From NCBI GenBank assembly GCA_017442305.1, contig JAFRZY010000006.1:1-41537 (forward strand): a stretch of DNA of 41,537 nucleotides, read 5' to 3'. Position numbers and translations under genes: made by a program. Source of the stretch: Bacilli bacterium (lineage in GTDB: Bacteria > Bacillota_I > Bacilli_A > RF39 > UBA660). Positions 26,652-34,279 of this stretch are shown in pieces. Numbering within the stretch: the first letter of the stretch is position 1; each line of letters starts with the position of its first letter. Under the pieces are notes generated by a model, which did no database searches, was not told where the DNA came from, and saw nothing but the letters and a program-made list of their open reading frames with translations.

Positions 26652-26895
26652 ATTTAAACATTTTATCTACACCTTTAGGAACTTCATCATTTACTATTTT
26701 ACCAACTATTTTATCTTCCAGATCTTTACTTACTTTTTTTCCAGTCATTTTACTTAAAGTACCAATTACTTCTCTTAAAGTTTTTTCGTCCTTCATGTTA
26801 CCATTTTGCAATTTCTCAGCAAGAGATACAATTGTATTTTTATCAACCTTTGTTTTCTTTTCCACTTTTTTAAAAAAGTCATCTTTAAAATCCAT
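26650..26895 (-). CDS. spoVIF: Stage VI sporulation protein F
   Basis: An 81-aa protein matching SpoVIF (Bacillus YjcC), which is needed for late spore coat assembly. DFFKKVEKKTKV...DTIVSLAEKLQ-type start, NMKDEKTLREVIGTLSKM and GKKVSKDLEDKIVGKIVND fit the family pattern (FFKNIEKKTGV, NFKDEETVRKV in Bacillus) over the whole length. The start is the ATG at 26895, with AGGAGG 5 nt upstream; the longer open frame to 26961 lacks a ribosome binding site and overlaps the upstream gene. A mother-cell-type -10 (CATATAATA) lies just upstream. It precedes copy E and spoIVA on the same strand, forming a small sporulation neighbourhood. Confidence 0.85.
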   Translation of the reverse strand: MDFKDDFFKKVEKKTKVDKNTIVSLAEKLQNGNMKDEKTLREVIGTLSKMTGKKVSKDLEDKIVGKIVNDEVPKGVDKMFK

Positions 26896-26912
26896 GAAAA
26901 ACCTCCTACAAA

Positions 26913-26939
26913 TATTATATGTAGAAGGTTCTTGGGTGT
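26913..26939 (-). promoter_or_regulatory. Possible sigma-K/sigma-E promoter of spoVIF
   Basis: CATATAATA (26921-26913) fits the sigma-K -10 CATANNNTA, with AC 16 nt upstream (26939-26938) as the -35 core. It is also close to sigma-E CATACANT. Short motifs, so tentative. Confidence 0.4.
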
Positions 26940-27151
26940 TAATCTTCAAAAAATAAATCATCAGGTTTTAAATCAAATATTTTTGCAATTCTTTTTGCTA
27001 AATCATAATAGAGATTACGATTACCATTTTCTAATTGCCAATAATACGCTTTACAAATATCTAATTTATCTGCCATATCCTGATAAGTATAATTATTTTT
27101 CTCTCTAATAGCTTTTAGTTTTTCTAAAGGTTTTTTTACTTTTTTTATCAT
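26939..27151 (-). CDS. XRE-family HTH regulator, 70 aa
   Basis: A single Cro/CI-type helix-turn-helix domain: LKAIREKNNYTYQDMADKLDICKAYYWQLENGNRNLYYDLAKRIAKIF has the five-helix XRE pattern with the recognition helix around CKAYYWQLENG. It has no partner domain. GGAGGGG precedes the ATG. It is expressed from a consensus promoter in the 117-bp region it shares with the divergent XRE gene, and lies upstream of spoVIF. Repression of its own promoter region is the usual role. Control of sporulation or of the surface genes is possible but not shown. Confidence 0.85.
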   Translation of the reverse strand: MIKKVKKPLEKLKAIREKNNYTYQDMADKLDICKAYYWQLENGNRNLYYDLAKRIAKIFDLKPDDLFFED

Positions 27152-27169
27152 AGCCCCTCCGTGTAATAT

Positions 27170-27198
27170 ATAATATATTATTTTATTGCTTTTGTCAA
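27170..27198 (-). promoter_or_regulatory. Promoter of the 70-aa XRE gene
   Basis: TTGACA (27198-27193), 17-nt spacer, TATTAT (27175-27170). Confidence 0.75.
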
Positions 27199-27201
27199 TT
27201 T

Positions 27202-27248
27202 TGGCTAGTTATAGCTAGGTAGACATTTTAGCTATTAGCAAATATATT
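27202..27248 (+). promoter_or_regulatory. Promoter and likely operator of the 87-aa XRE gene
   Basis: TAGACA (27220-27225), 17-nt spacer, TATATT (27243-27248). Repeated GCTA/TAGC half-sites (GCTAGTTATAGCTAGG and TTTAGCTATTAGC) cover and precede the -35, as expected for a binding site of one of the flanking XRE regulators. Confidence 0.55.
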
Positions 27249-27268
27249 TATTTTAAGGAGTGGGCTTT

Positions 27269-27532
27269 ATGACTTCTAAAGAAATAATTGGCCGAAATTT
27301 AAAATATTATCGTTATAAAAGTGGACTTTCACAAGAAGCATTTTATTCGAAACATAATTTATCACCAAAATATTTAGCATGTGTTGAACGCGGTGAAATT
27401 AATATAAGTGTTGACTTTTTGGATAAATTATCTCGCAATTTAAATGTTAGTATTGATGATTTATTAACGACTGATGAAACTAGAATAATTAATTTGAAAA
27501 GGATAGATTCAAAGAAAAAAATAAATAACTAA
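27269..27532 (+). CDS. XRE-family HTH regulator, 87 aa
   Basis: Cro/CI-type HTH: IIGRNLKYYRYKSGLSQEAFYSKHNLSPKYLACVERGEINISVDFLDKLSRNLNVSIDDLL is a complete XRE domain, followed by a basic tail (INLKRIDSKKKINN). The start is the ATG at 27269, with AAGGAG 8 nt upstream; the GTG at 27260 overlaps that site. It is one of few plus-strand genes here and faces away from the 70-aa XRE gene across a promoter region with TAGCTA repeats, so the pair may cross-regulate. It ends in a bidirectional hairpin shared with der. Confidence 0.85.
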   Translation: MTSKEIIGRNLKYYRYKSGLSQEAFYSKHNLSPKYLACVERGEINISVDFLDKLSRNLNVSIDDLLTTDETRIINLKRIDSKKKINN

Positions 27533-27544
27533 TTGTTATTTATT
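27520..27544. terminator. Bidirectional terminator between the XRE gene and der
   Basis: 10-bp stem AATAAATAAC (27520-27529) with GTTATTTATT (27535-27544), A run to the left and T run to the right. Confidence 0.8.
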
Positions 27545-27546
27545 TT

Positions 27547-28854
27547 TTATTTTTCACTTTTGTTTTTAAATTGTAAAATTATCGGAGTTCCTGTAAAATC
27601 AAAATTTTCTCTTATTTTATTTTCTAGATATCTTTCATAACTAAAATGTACTAAACCTTTATTATTCACTTGAAAAGTAAATTTAGGTGGACAAGAAGCT
27701 GTTTGACTTACAAAATAAATTTTCAATCTTTTCCCTTTATATGAAGGTGGTTGATGAAGCGTTACTGCTTCAATAATTATATTATTTAAGGTTGAAGTTT
27801 TTACTTCTCGACGATTATTTTCATACGCTGAAATAATTTCAGGCATAAGTGTATGAATTCTTTTTTTAGTTTTTGCAGATGTAAAAACAATTTTGGCATA
27901 TGGAGTAAATTGAAATTCTGCTTCAATAAGTTTTTTCCAATATTTAATATCCATATTAGGATTTTCTACCGTATCCCATTTATTGACTACTATAACTAAA
28001 CCTTTGCCAGCCTCTATTGCATATGATGCAATATGCTTATCATGTTCAATAATTCCTTCTTCGGCATCAATTACTAAACAACATACATCACTACGTTCTA
28101 TAGCTTTTAAACTACGGATTAAACTGTATTTTTCCACACTTTCGTAAATTTTTCCTTTTTTACGAAGTCCAGCAGTATCTATAGCTATATAATCTTCACC
28201 TTCATAACGGAATTTTGTATCTACTGCATCACGAGTTGTTCCTGCCACATCAGAAACTATTACTCTTTCTTCATTTAATATCGCGTTAATTAAACTACTT
28301 TTACCTACATTAGGGCGACCAATTAAACAAAATTTTAAAGTGTCATCTATCTGTTCCTCTGTCGGATGCATATCTTTTGTAATTTCATCTAAAAGTTCTC
28401 TAAACCCTAAGTTATGTTCACCACTTACCGGAAAAATACGTTCAAACCCTAATTCGTAATAGGCATATATATTATCATTACGTTTTTCATTATCTACCTT
28501 GTTAACTACAACAATTACTTCTTTATTAGATTTTATTAACATATCTCGCACTTTAAAATCATTAGCGGATAAATCTTCTTTACCATCTACAACAAATAAA
28601 ATAATATCAGATTCTTCAATTGCTAAAGATGCTTGAGCTTTAATATCTTCATTAAAATCATCTTTTCCTAAATCAATACCGCCAGTATCAATTAAATGAA
28701 AAGATTTTTCTTTATAATTAACTGTACCATAAATACGATCTCGAGTTATTCCTGGGGTATCTAGGATAATTGCTTTTTTCTCTTTTATTAAGCGATTAAA
28801 GATTGTTGATTTTCCAACATTAGGTTTACCAATTAAACACACTGTTTTCTTCAT
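27547..28854 (-). CDS. der: Ribosome-assembly GTPase Der (EngA)
   Basis: A 435-aa protein with the two tandem GTPase domains unique to Der, which matures the 50S subunit. The first P-loop is GKPNVGKS (residues 9-16) with DTPG and NKVD; the second is GRPNVGKS (about 180) with DTAG and NKWD. The KH-like C-terminal domain follows (QPPSYKGKRLKIYFVSQT). AAAGGAGG precedes the ATG. In Bacillus der lies upstream of gpsA and spoIVA; here spoIVA is still downstream on the same strand but gpsA is missing and other genes, including copy E, are inserted. Confidence 0.97.
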   Translation of the reverse strand: MKKTVCLIGKPNVGKSTIFNRLIKEKKAIILDTPGITRDRIYGTVNYKEKSFHLIDTGGIDLGKDDFNEDIKAQASLAIEESDIILFVVDGKEDLSANDFKVRDMLIKSNKEVIVVVNKVDNEKRNDNIYAYYELGFERIFPVSGEHNLGFRELLDEITKDMHPTEEQIDDTLKFCLIGRPNVGKSSLINAILNEERVIVSDVAGTTRDAVDTKFRYEGEDYIAIDTAGLRKKGKIYESVEKYSLIRSLKAIERSDVCCLVIDAEEGIIEHDKHIASYAIEAGKGLVIVVNKWDTVENPNMDIKYWKKLIEAEFQFTPYAKIVFTSAKTKKRIHTLMPEIISAYENNRREVKTSTLNNIIIEAVTLHQPPSYKGKRLKIYFVSQTASCPPKFTFQVNNKGLVHFSYERYLENKIRENFDFTGTPIILQFKNKSEK

Positions 28855-28902
28855 TTAATTCGCCTCCTTTTTTTGCGTTTTATATATTAACATATTTTTT
28901 TC

Positions 28903-29364
28903 TTATTGACAAATATAAGTATTAGTTATTTCTGCACCAGATTCTACTACTGTTTCTTCTTCAAAAACTGCCGCTACTCTTTTATTTTTATAGTATATTA
29001 TGACTTTTAAGCTATTCATATTTGAGTTATCAACCGGATTTAATATATATCCTGCTTCTTCATCATCTTTATCTCCTGTTAAATAACCTTCATCATATAA
29101 ATCTTTTACAGTTAAAGTTATACATTCATATCCTTGATTAACACTATTTTTACGTAATTTTTTAGTCGACTCAACAACTTCTGATAAATTTTCTTGACCA
29201 TATAATTTAGCATTTTCTTTAATCAAGTCTTTTTTAGTATCTAACATAGTTTTTTTTGTTTTTAGAGAAATCCCCATAATTGATGGAACAGCCAATGTTC
29301 CTATAACCGCTAATAAAACGATTACAGCAAGTAACTCCACTAAAGTAAAACCTTTATTATTCAT
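28903..29364 (-). CDS. Type IV pilin-like (ComGC/pseudopilin-type) protein
   Basis: A 153-aa prepilin. NNKG/FTLVELLAVIVLLAVIG is a class III signal: cleavage by a prepilin peptidase after Gly5 would leave Phe1 and Glu5 of the mature protein, followed by the hydrophobic helix that packs the filament core. The rest is a hydrophilic head with one cysteine in the middle and one near the C-terminus (YECITL and TYICQ) that could form a disulfide. GGTGA precedes the ATG. No assembly ATPase or peptidase is nearby, so the gene is an orphan relying on a machinery elsewhere (competence or pilus). It lies between engB and der. Confidence 0.85.
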   Translation of the reverse strand: MNNKGFTLVELLAVIVLLAVIGTLAVPSIMGISLKTKKTMLDTKKDLIKENAKLYGQENLSEVVESTKKLRKNSVNQGYECITLTVKDLYDEGYLTGDKDDEEAGYILNPVDNSNMNSLKVIIYYKNKRVAAVFEEETVVESGAEITNTYICQ

Positions 29365-29410
29365 ATTATCACCTAAATTAATTATAATCTTTTATTTATT
29401 TTTAAACAAG

Positions 29411-29440
29411 AAAAAATCAAGTAATCTTACACTACTTGAT
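29411..29440 (-). terminator. engB terminator
   Basis: ATCAAGTA (29416-29423) pairs with TACTTGAT (29433-29440), then a T run on the minus strand. Confidence 0.8.
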
Positions 29441-30033
29441 TATAATTCTTCTGCTAAATACCCAGAAATAATGTTATATATTTCTTCTTTTCCTTTTTTA
29501 CTAATTGTTGAGAATGGTATAAAATTCTCTTCATCTGTTAGTTTTAAAGTATCTTTAATTAATTTATCTTGTTTAAGACGAGCATTCTTTCCAACCTTAT
29601 CATATTTGGTTGCTACTATTTGAATATTTAAATTATAGTATTTTAAAAAGTTATACATCAAACAATCATCTTCTGTTGGTTTGTGACGATAATCTATTAA
29701 TAAGAATACATGTTTTAAATCAGTACGGTTCTTTAAATATTCCTCTATCATCATCCCAAACTTCTTTTGACGATCTTTTCCACCTTGAGCAAAACCGTAT
29801 CCTGGAACATCGACTAAATAAAAAGCATTATTCACTTTATAAAAGTTTAAAGTTTGAGTTTTTCCTGGTTTTGAACTAGTACGAGCATAATTTTTTCTTT
29901 CAATTATGGTGTTTATAAAACTACTTTTTCCGACGTTACTTCTACCTACAAGTAAAAATTCAGGTAAAATGTCTGTTGGATATTGACTCATTCTTACGGC
30001 AATGTTAGATAACTCTACCGAATCTATTTGCAT
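29440..30033 (-). CDS. engB: Ribosome-assembly GTPase EngB (YsxC)
   Basis: A 197-aa GTPase required for 50S biogenesis. P-loop GRSNVGKS (30-37), the family hallmark RTSSKPGKTQTLNFY, DVPGYGFA (G3), TKYDK (G4) and the SQYP... N-terminus match Bacillus YsxC. The start is the ATG at 30033 with AGGTGA upstream; the GTG at 30042 lies within that site. It is followed by its own terminator and then the pilin-like gene. Confidence 0.96.
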   Translation of the reverse strand: MQIDSVELSNIAVRMSQYPTDILPEFLLVGRSNVGKSSFINTIIERKNYARTSSKPGKTQTLNFYKVNNAFYLVDVPGYGFAQGGKDRQKKFGMMIEEYLKNRTDLKHVFLLIDYRHKPTEDDCLMYNFLKYYNLNIQIVATKYDKVGKNARLKQDKLIKDTLKLTDEENFIPFSTISKKGKEEIYNIISGYLAEEL

Positions 30034-30137
30034 TTCAATCACCTGATTACATTATATAGTAAATTTATTTTTTTTGCAAATCTGGCTAGTTTTTTTATAT
30101 TTTGAATAAGATTTATTAAAGTTATAGGAGGGATTCT

Positions 30138-30434
30138 ATGTATAACAAAAACAATTTTCCACCTAGCATAGATCCCCAGCTTTATTCAATTAGCGCAGTT
30201 ATTATTGGCGCAGCAATTGTAGATGATTTTACAGCTTATGAACAAAATGCCATTGGTAATTGGTTAATGTTATTAGCCCAATATATTATTACCCATGCTG
30301 CTCAACAAAACTTATTAGATATGCGATTTAATAATTCTAAAAATCAAACGAATGTTAATAATGATATAAATTATTTATTAGCCGCTATAAATAAAATATC
30401 AGCTGAACTAGAAAAAATAAAGAATGAAAATTAA
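30138..30434 (+). CDS. Unknown 98-aa protein
   Basis: Not recognised. The ribosome binding site is strong (AGGAGGG, 7 nt before the ATG). The N-terminal half is moderately hydrophobic (SISAVIIGAAIVDDFTAYEQNAIGNWLMLLAQYIITHAA), possibly an amphipathic helical hairpin rather than a full membrane span; the C-terminal third is a likely coiled coil (INYLLAAINKISAELEKIKNEN) after an Asn-rich linker. Small size and helical hairpin plus coiled coil suggest an oligomeric scaffold or regulatory protein. It is convergent with ynbB and shares a bidirectional terminator with it. Confidence 0.65.
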   Translation: MYNKNNFPPSIDPQLYSISAVIIGAAIVDDFTAYEQNAIGNWLMLLAQYIITHAAQQNLLDMRFNNSKNQTNVNNDINYLLAAINKISAELEKIKNEN

Positions 30435-30445
30435 TTCATTCTTTT
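30420..30445. terminator. Bidirectional terminator between the 98-aa gene and ynbB
   Basis: 10-bp stem AAAGAATGAA (30420-30429) with TTCATTCTTT (30436-30445), followed by a T run to the right and preceded by an A run on the left. Confidence 0.8.
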
Positions 30446-31657
30446 AATTGCTTCGATTAAAGCAAGTTTTCCATATTCGTAAGTCATACCACCTTGTTGA
30501 TAAGCGATAAACGGTTTTCTTAATGGGCCATCACAAGATATTTCGATACTTGAGCCTTGTGTAAATGAACCTGATGCCATAATTATTTTATCACTATATC
30601 CTGGCATTTCAGTTGGTTCTGGTATAGCATTAGAATCTATCGCTGAACCCAATTGAATTCCTTGACAATATTTAATTAGTTTTTCACGATCATTAAAAAC
30701 AATGTTTTGTACTATATCTGCTCTAACATCATCATATTTAGGCTCTACGGTATAGCCTAAAGTTTCTAAAATTTTACTTGTTAAAACTGCTACTTTTAAA
30801 CTGCTTGCTACTACAGAAGGCGCCATATAAAGACCTTGTAATAAAGATTTATTGATACCAAGACTTGGACCTACTTCTTTCCCTTCACCAGGAAGAGTAA
30901 GTCTTTCTCCTGCTAATTCTACTAAATCTCTACGACCAGCTATATATGCCCCATTAGGAGCTATACCACCACCTAAGTTTTTTATAAGTGACCCAACAAT
31001 GATATCAGCACCTACTTCTAGTGGTGTTTGCTTTTCAACAAATTCACAATAACAATTATCTACCATAATTATTACATTTTTATCTATATTTTTAATAAAG
31101 GAAATAACTTTTTCTAATTTATCAATTGTTAAACTTTTACGAGTTGAATATCCTTTTGATCTTTGAATCTCTATAACTTTAACTTTGTTATTTTGCAAAA
31201 ATTCTTTAATGCTATTATAATCAAAATCATTATCAATTAAATCTATTTCTGAATATTGAACTCCAAAAGATTTTAATGAGCTTTTATTATCTTTAATACC
31301 AATTACTTCATGTAAAGTATCATATGGAGTACCTGTAATTGAAAGTAACAAATCATTAGGTCTAAGTAAAGAGAAAAAGGCAACTGTAAGAGCATGAGAA
31401 CCAGATATGAATTGATTTCTTACTAGTGCATCTTCAGCCCCTAACACTTCAGCATAAACCTTTTCAATAGCATCTCTTCCTATATCACCATAACCATAAC
31501 CAGTTGTTGCATTGAAATGTATTTCCGATATATTATTATTTTTAAACGCCGTTAACACTTTTTTACTATTTTCAAAACACAGTTCATCAATCTCTTTATA
31601 TATTTCTGTTAATTCTCTTTCTTCTTTTAATATTAATTCATATATATCATTTTTCAT
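30431..31657 (-). CDS. Methionine gamma-lyase-family / aluminium-resistance protein (YnbB-like)
   Basis: A 408-aa PLP enzyme of the YnbB group (fold type I, Cys/Met metabolism related). FNATTGYGYGDIGRDAIEKVYAE, NQFISGSHAL, VDNCYCEF and GSLIKNLGGGIAPNGAYIAG are characteristic; the lysine in SLIKNLGGG binds PLP. The exact reaction in this family is not settled; names vary between aluminium resistance and methionine gamma-lyase. The start is the ATG at 31657 with GGATGA upstream, overlapping the end of the SDR gene by 11 nt; the ATG at 31666 is less well placed. It is last in a four-gene operon. Confidence 0.88.
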   Translation of the reverse strand: MKNDIYELILKEERELTEIYKEIDELCFENSKKVLTAFKNNNISEIHFNATTGYGYGDIGRDAIEKVYAEVLGAEDALVRNQFISGSHALTVAFFSLLRPNDLLLSITGTPYDTLHEVIGIKDNKSSLKSFGVQYSEIDLIDNDFDYNSIKEFLQNNKVKVIEIQRSKGYSTRKSLTIDKLEKVISFIKNIDKNVIIMVDNCYCEFVEKQTPLEVGADIIVGSLIKNLGGGIAPNGAYIAGRRDLVELAGERLTLPGEGKEVGPSLGINKSLLQGLYMAPSVVASSLKVAVLTSKILETLGYTVEPKYDDVRADIVQNIVFNDREKLIKYCQGIQLGSAIDSNAIPEPTEMPGYSDKIIMASGSFTQGSSIEISCDGPLRKPFIAYQQGGMTYEYGKLALIEAIKRMN

Positions 31658-32342
31658 TGCTATCATCCATTCTAATTATTTCACCACTTTTTATTTCTTT
31701 ATTTTGTAGTATATCAATTATTTTGTTAACAACTTCTTCTTTAGTTAACAATTTTTTTTGATTAATTCTTTTTAGTTCACTTTCTAAATATATTGGCGAC
31801 ATTTCTAAAACACTATCTGTTGCAATCCAGTTTGGTGCTAAAGCACAAATTTTTATATCTGGATATCTTAACGCTAAATTCTTTGTTAGATTTTCTATTC
31901 CTGCTTTAGATGCATCATAATCCATACTTATCGGATTATAAGTTGTAGATGCATTTGTTGATGAAATATTAATTATTACCCCGTTTTTCATAATACTTAA
32001 TGCTTTTTTACATACAAGAAATGTTCCCACTAAATTTACTTCTAAAACTTTCATAAATTCCGCTTTAGTTTTTTCGGTAATGTCTTTATCCATACTTAAA
32101 GCTGCACAGTTAATAACATAATCTATATTTTGATATTCTTTTTTGATATATCCAAATAATTCAGTAATTTCATCTTCTTTAGTTAAATCGCATTTACAAG
32201 CATCAATATATACTAAAGGAATTATGTTAGTATTATAAGTCCCAATTACTTTAGCACCTTCTAGAGTCAACTTACTAGCTAAAGAAAGACCAATACCACT
32301 TGATGCGCCAATTATTAATACTCTTTTGTCTAAAAAATTCAT
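31647..32342 (-). CDS. Short-chain dehydrogenase/reductase
   Basis: A 231-aa classical SDR. The NAD(P) site is IIGASSGIGLSLA near the N-terminus; INCAALS replaces the usual NNAG; the catalytic residues are Ser in NISSTNAS and Tyr-Lys in YDASKAG. Arg or Thr following the second strand (GTYNTN) does not decide the cofactor. The substrate is unknown, though FabG-like and sugar-modifying SDRs look alike. The start is the ATG at 32342 (MNFLDKRV), 4 nt after the upstream TGA; a GTG at 32354 overlaps the previous gene. It is third in the U32 operon. Confidence 0.88.
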   Translation of the reverse strand: MNFLDKRVLIIGASSGIGLSLASKLTLEGAKVIGTYNTNIIPLVYIDACKCDLTKEDEITELFGYIKKEYQNIDYVINCAALSMDKDITEKTKAEFMKVLEVNLVGTFLVCKKALSIMKNGVIINISSTNASTTYNPISMDYDASKAGIENLTKNLALRYPDIKICALAPNWIATDSVLEMSPIYLESELKRINQKKLLTKEEVVNKIIDILQNKEIKSGEIIRMDDSNEK

Positions 32343-32346
32343 ATTA

Positions 32347-34275
32347 TCACTCACAATCTACATTAATTTCAAATACTCGAGGTTTTTTAGTCATTTTTAA
32401 ATATTGTTCTCTACTTATTTCTTTAATCTTTTTATTTTTAAAATTATATACATAATAAATACAAGAATTAGTATTATTTCTTATAAATTCATCTTCATTA
32501 TCTGAAATAAAGAAATGAATTTTTTTATCACTATTATTAGTCGCAGAAGATTTTACTTCAATATATTTTTCACTACCATCTTCATTAAAGCTCAAAATAT
32601 CATATCCCTTATTAGGATCTGTTTTAAAATAAGGGATAATTTTTTCAACTAATTCCGGATAATTTTTTAAACGCAATATTTCTTGCTTATGCGCAAATTC
32701 TTCACCGGTAGCACCACTTTCTTGTTGATTAACATATTGCTTTAAATAATCCTTTTTAGCGCTCTTCTTTTTCTTATTATTTACCTTAGTTTCATGATTT
32801 GTAAAATTCTCAAGCTTAGTAATAATCGTATCAGACGTTTTTTTCTTTTTTTCTAATTTATCAAAATTATCTATATTGACTTTTAGAATATATTCTCTAT
32901 TAGGGGTAAAATCTACATCAAAATATTTTAAAGAAAGTTCCCCTCTTTTATACATACAGTACGCTAGTTCAAGCAAGATATCGTCCAAAGTCGTTTGTGG
33001 ATTATCATCGTGTTCTTTATTGTACTTTAGGATTTCCTCTTGTTTTTTTATTTCTTCTTCAATATTAAAACATAATTTATACTTTTCTTTATTTTGATAA
33101 TTAATTTCATAAACTTCTTTCATTCGCATATTTTGCATTAATTTTAATAATTCTACGGAATTAATTTCTTGACAACTAACAATAAATAGTTTTATTAATC
33201 TTTCTAAAGAACAAAAATCATATTTGACACTACCAACTTTAGCTTGACGTCGACTTGTTATTTGGGAAGTGCTTTCCTTAAAAATATTTGTAAGCATTCC
33301 TTTTCCTGCATGTTCTACAACAGTTAATTGTTTAAGTTCATCTTTAGTAAAATCTTTGATGCTAAATAGGCCTTTTTTCTTTACGCTTTCAAATAATTTA
33401 TCATAATATCGATTTAAATCTAAATAAGCATCATAGTAATCAAAGTGATATTTTATTGTATAAAAATATCTTAATAATGTTTTCTTTTCATTTTTATCTA
33501 ATTTATATGGCGCATACTTTTCAAATTTTGTATTAATAAGTAGGGCTGTCGCAAAAAAATCACAAAAAATCTCTAGCATAGTTTCTTTACTATCTACATA
33601 ATTAATGTTAATAAACTCTTTAACTAGTGCATAAAAAGAATAAGGTATATCAACCGTACTCTTAGTAATTTCACAAGCCATTATATGACCTAATTCATGA
33701 AAAAACACAGTTCTAGGAAAAATGTTTTCGTTTTGCATTTGAAAACAATTTAAAAAATAACGATTAATTTTAGTATTTATTTCAGGTAATACATATGAAT
33801 TAAATACAATATTTTGTTTAGCATGAATAAACGTATATATGTTTTCAAATAAATTTTCTTCTTTAAAATACGGAACTCTTTCTAAAACAAGCGCTATAGC
33901 ATCACGAATTTCCTCTTCAGTAATATGACTATTATTGCTTTCAACAAGTTCTCCTTCATAAATTTTCAATAATTCTTTAGCCATTTTTTTAAAATCTCGA
34001 ATATCTCTTAAACCACTAAAATAATAGGAAGTATACGCTATAGGCGATTTATTAGGATTAAAAATGTGATAATCTTTTCTGTATGCATGATCAATTTCTT
34101 CATTCACAGCATATCTTCCTAACTTTTCACCAAAAGATTTTACAATTCGTCTTTTTTTATATACATCATTTTCTATCTTAAAATACTCTAAAATATATTT
34201 TAAGGTATTAATAATTTCAGAGTACGTTGATTCAAAATATAAATCGCCTATATATTCATACACTTTTTCTTCCAC
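32347..34275 (-). CDS. HExxH peptidase-like protein fused to a DUF3883 nuclease-like domain
   Basis: A 642-aa multidomain protein. Residues 190-245 hold an ImmA/IrrE-like zinc site: FFHELGH (His193, Glu194, His197) and EIFCDFFA (Glu235 as third ligand). The middle is helical. Residues 455-515 form a Lys-rich linker. Residues 516-642 match DUF3883, a PD-(D/E)xK-type fold seen in defence and DNA-processing proteins: GATGEEFAHKQEI, KGYDILSF (Asp559), KYIEVKSS (Glu573, Lys575) and FISDNEDEF. The start is a GTG at 34275 with TAGGTGA upstream, 4 nt after the U32 stop, so it is coupled to that gene. I know of no named protein with this architecture. A stress- or phage-triggered protease plus nuclease is one possible role. 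Confidence 0.7.
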   Translation of the reverse strand: MEEKVYEYIGDLYFESTYSEIINTLKYILEYFKIENDVYKKRRIVKSFGEKLGRYAVNEEIDHAYRKDYHIFNPNKSPIAYTSYYFSGLRDIRDFKKMAKELLKIYEGELVESNNSHITEEEIRDAIALVLERVPYFKEENLFENIYTFIHAKQNIVFNSYVLPEINTKINRYFLNCFQMQNENIFPRTVFFHELGHIMACEITKSTVDIPYSFYALVKEFININYVDSKETMLEIFCDFFATALLINTKFEKYAPYKLDKNEKKTLLRYFYTIKYHFDYYDAYLDLNRYYDKLFESVKKKGLFSIKDFTKDELKQLTVVEHAGKGMLTNIFKESTSQITSRRQAKVGSVKYDFCSLERLIKLFIVSCQEINSVELLKLMQNMRMKEVYEINYQNKEKYKLCFNIEEEIKKQEEILKYNKEHDDNPQTTLDDILLELAYCMYKRGELSLKYFDVDFTPNREYILKVNIDNFDKLEKKKKTSDTIITKLENFTNHETKVNNKKKKSAKKDYLKQYVNQQESGATGEEFAHKQEILRLKNYPELVEKIIPYFKTDPNKGYDILSFNEDGSEKYIEVKSSATNNSDKKIHFFISDNEDEFIRNNTNSCIYYVYNFKNKKIKEISREQYLKMTKKPRVFEINVDCE

Positions 34276-34279
34276 GATA

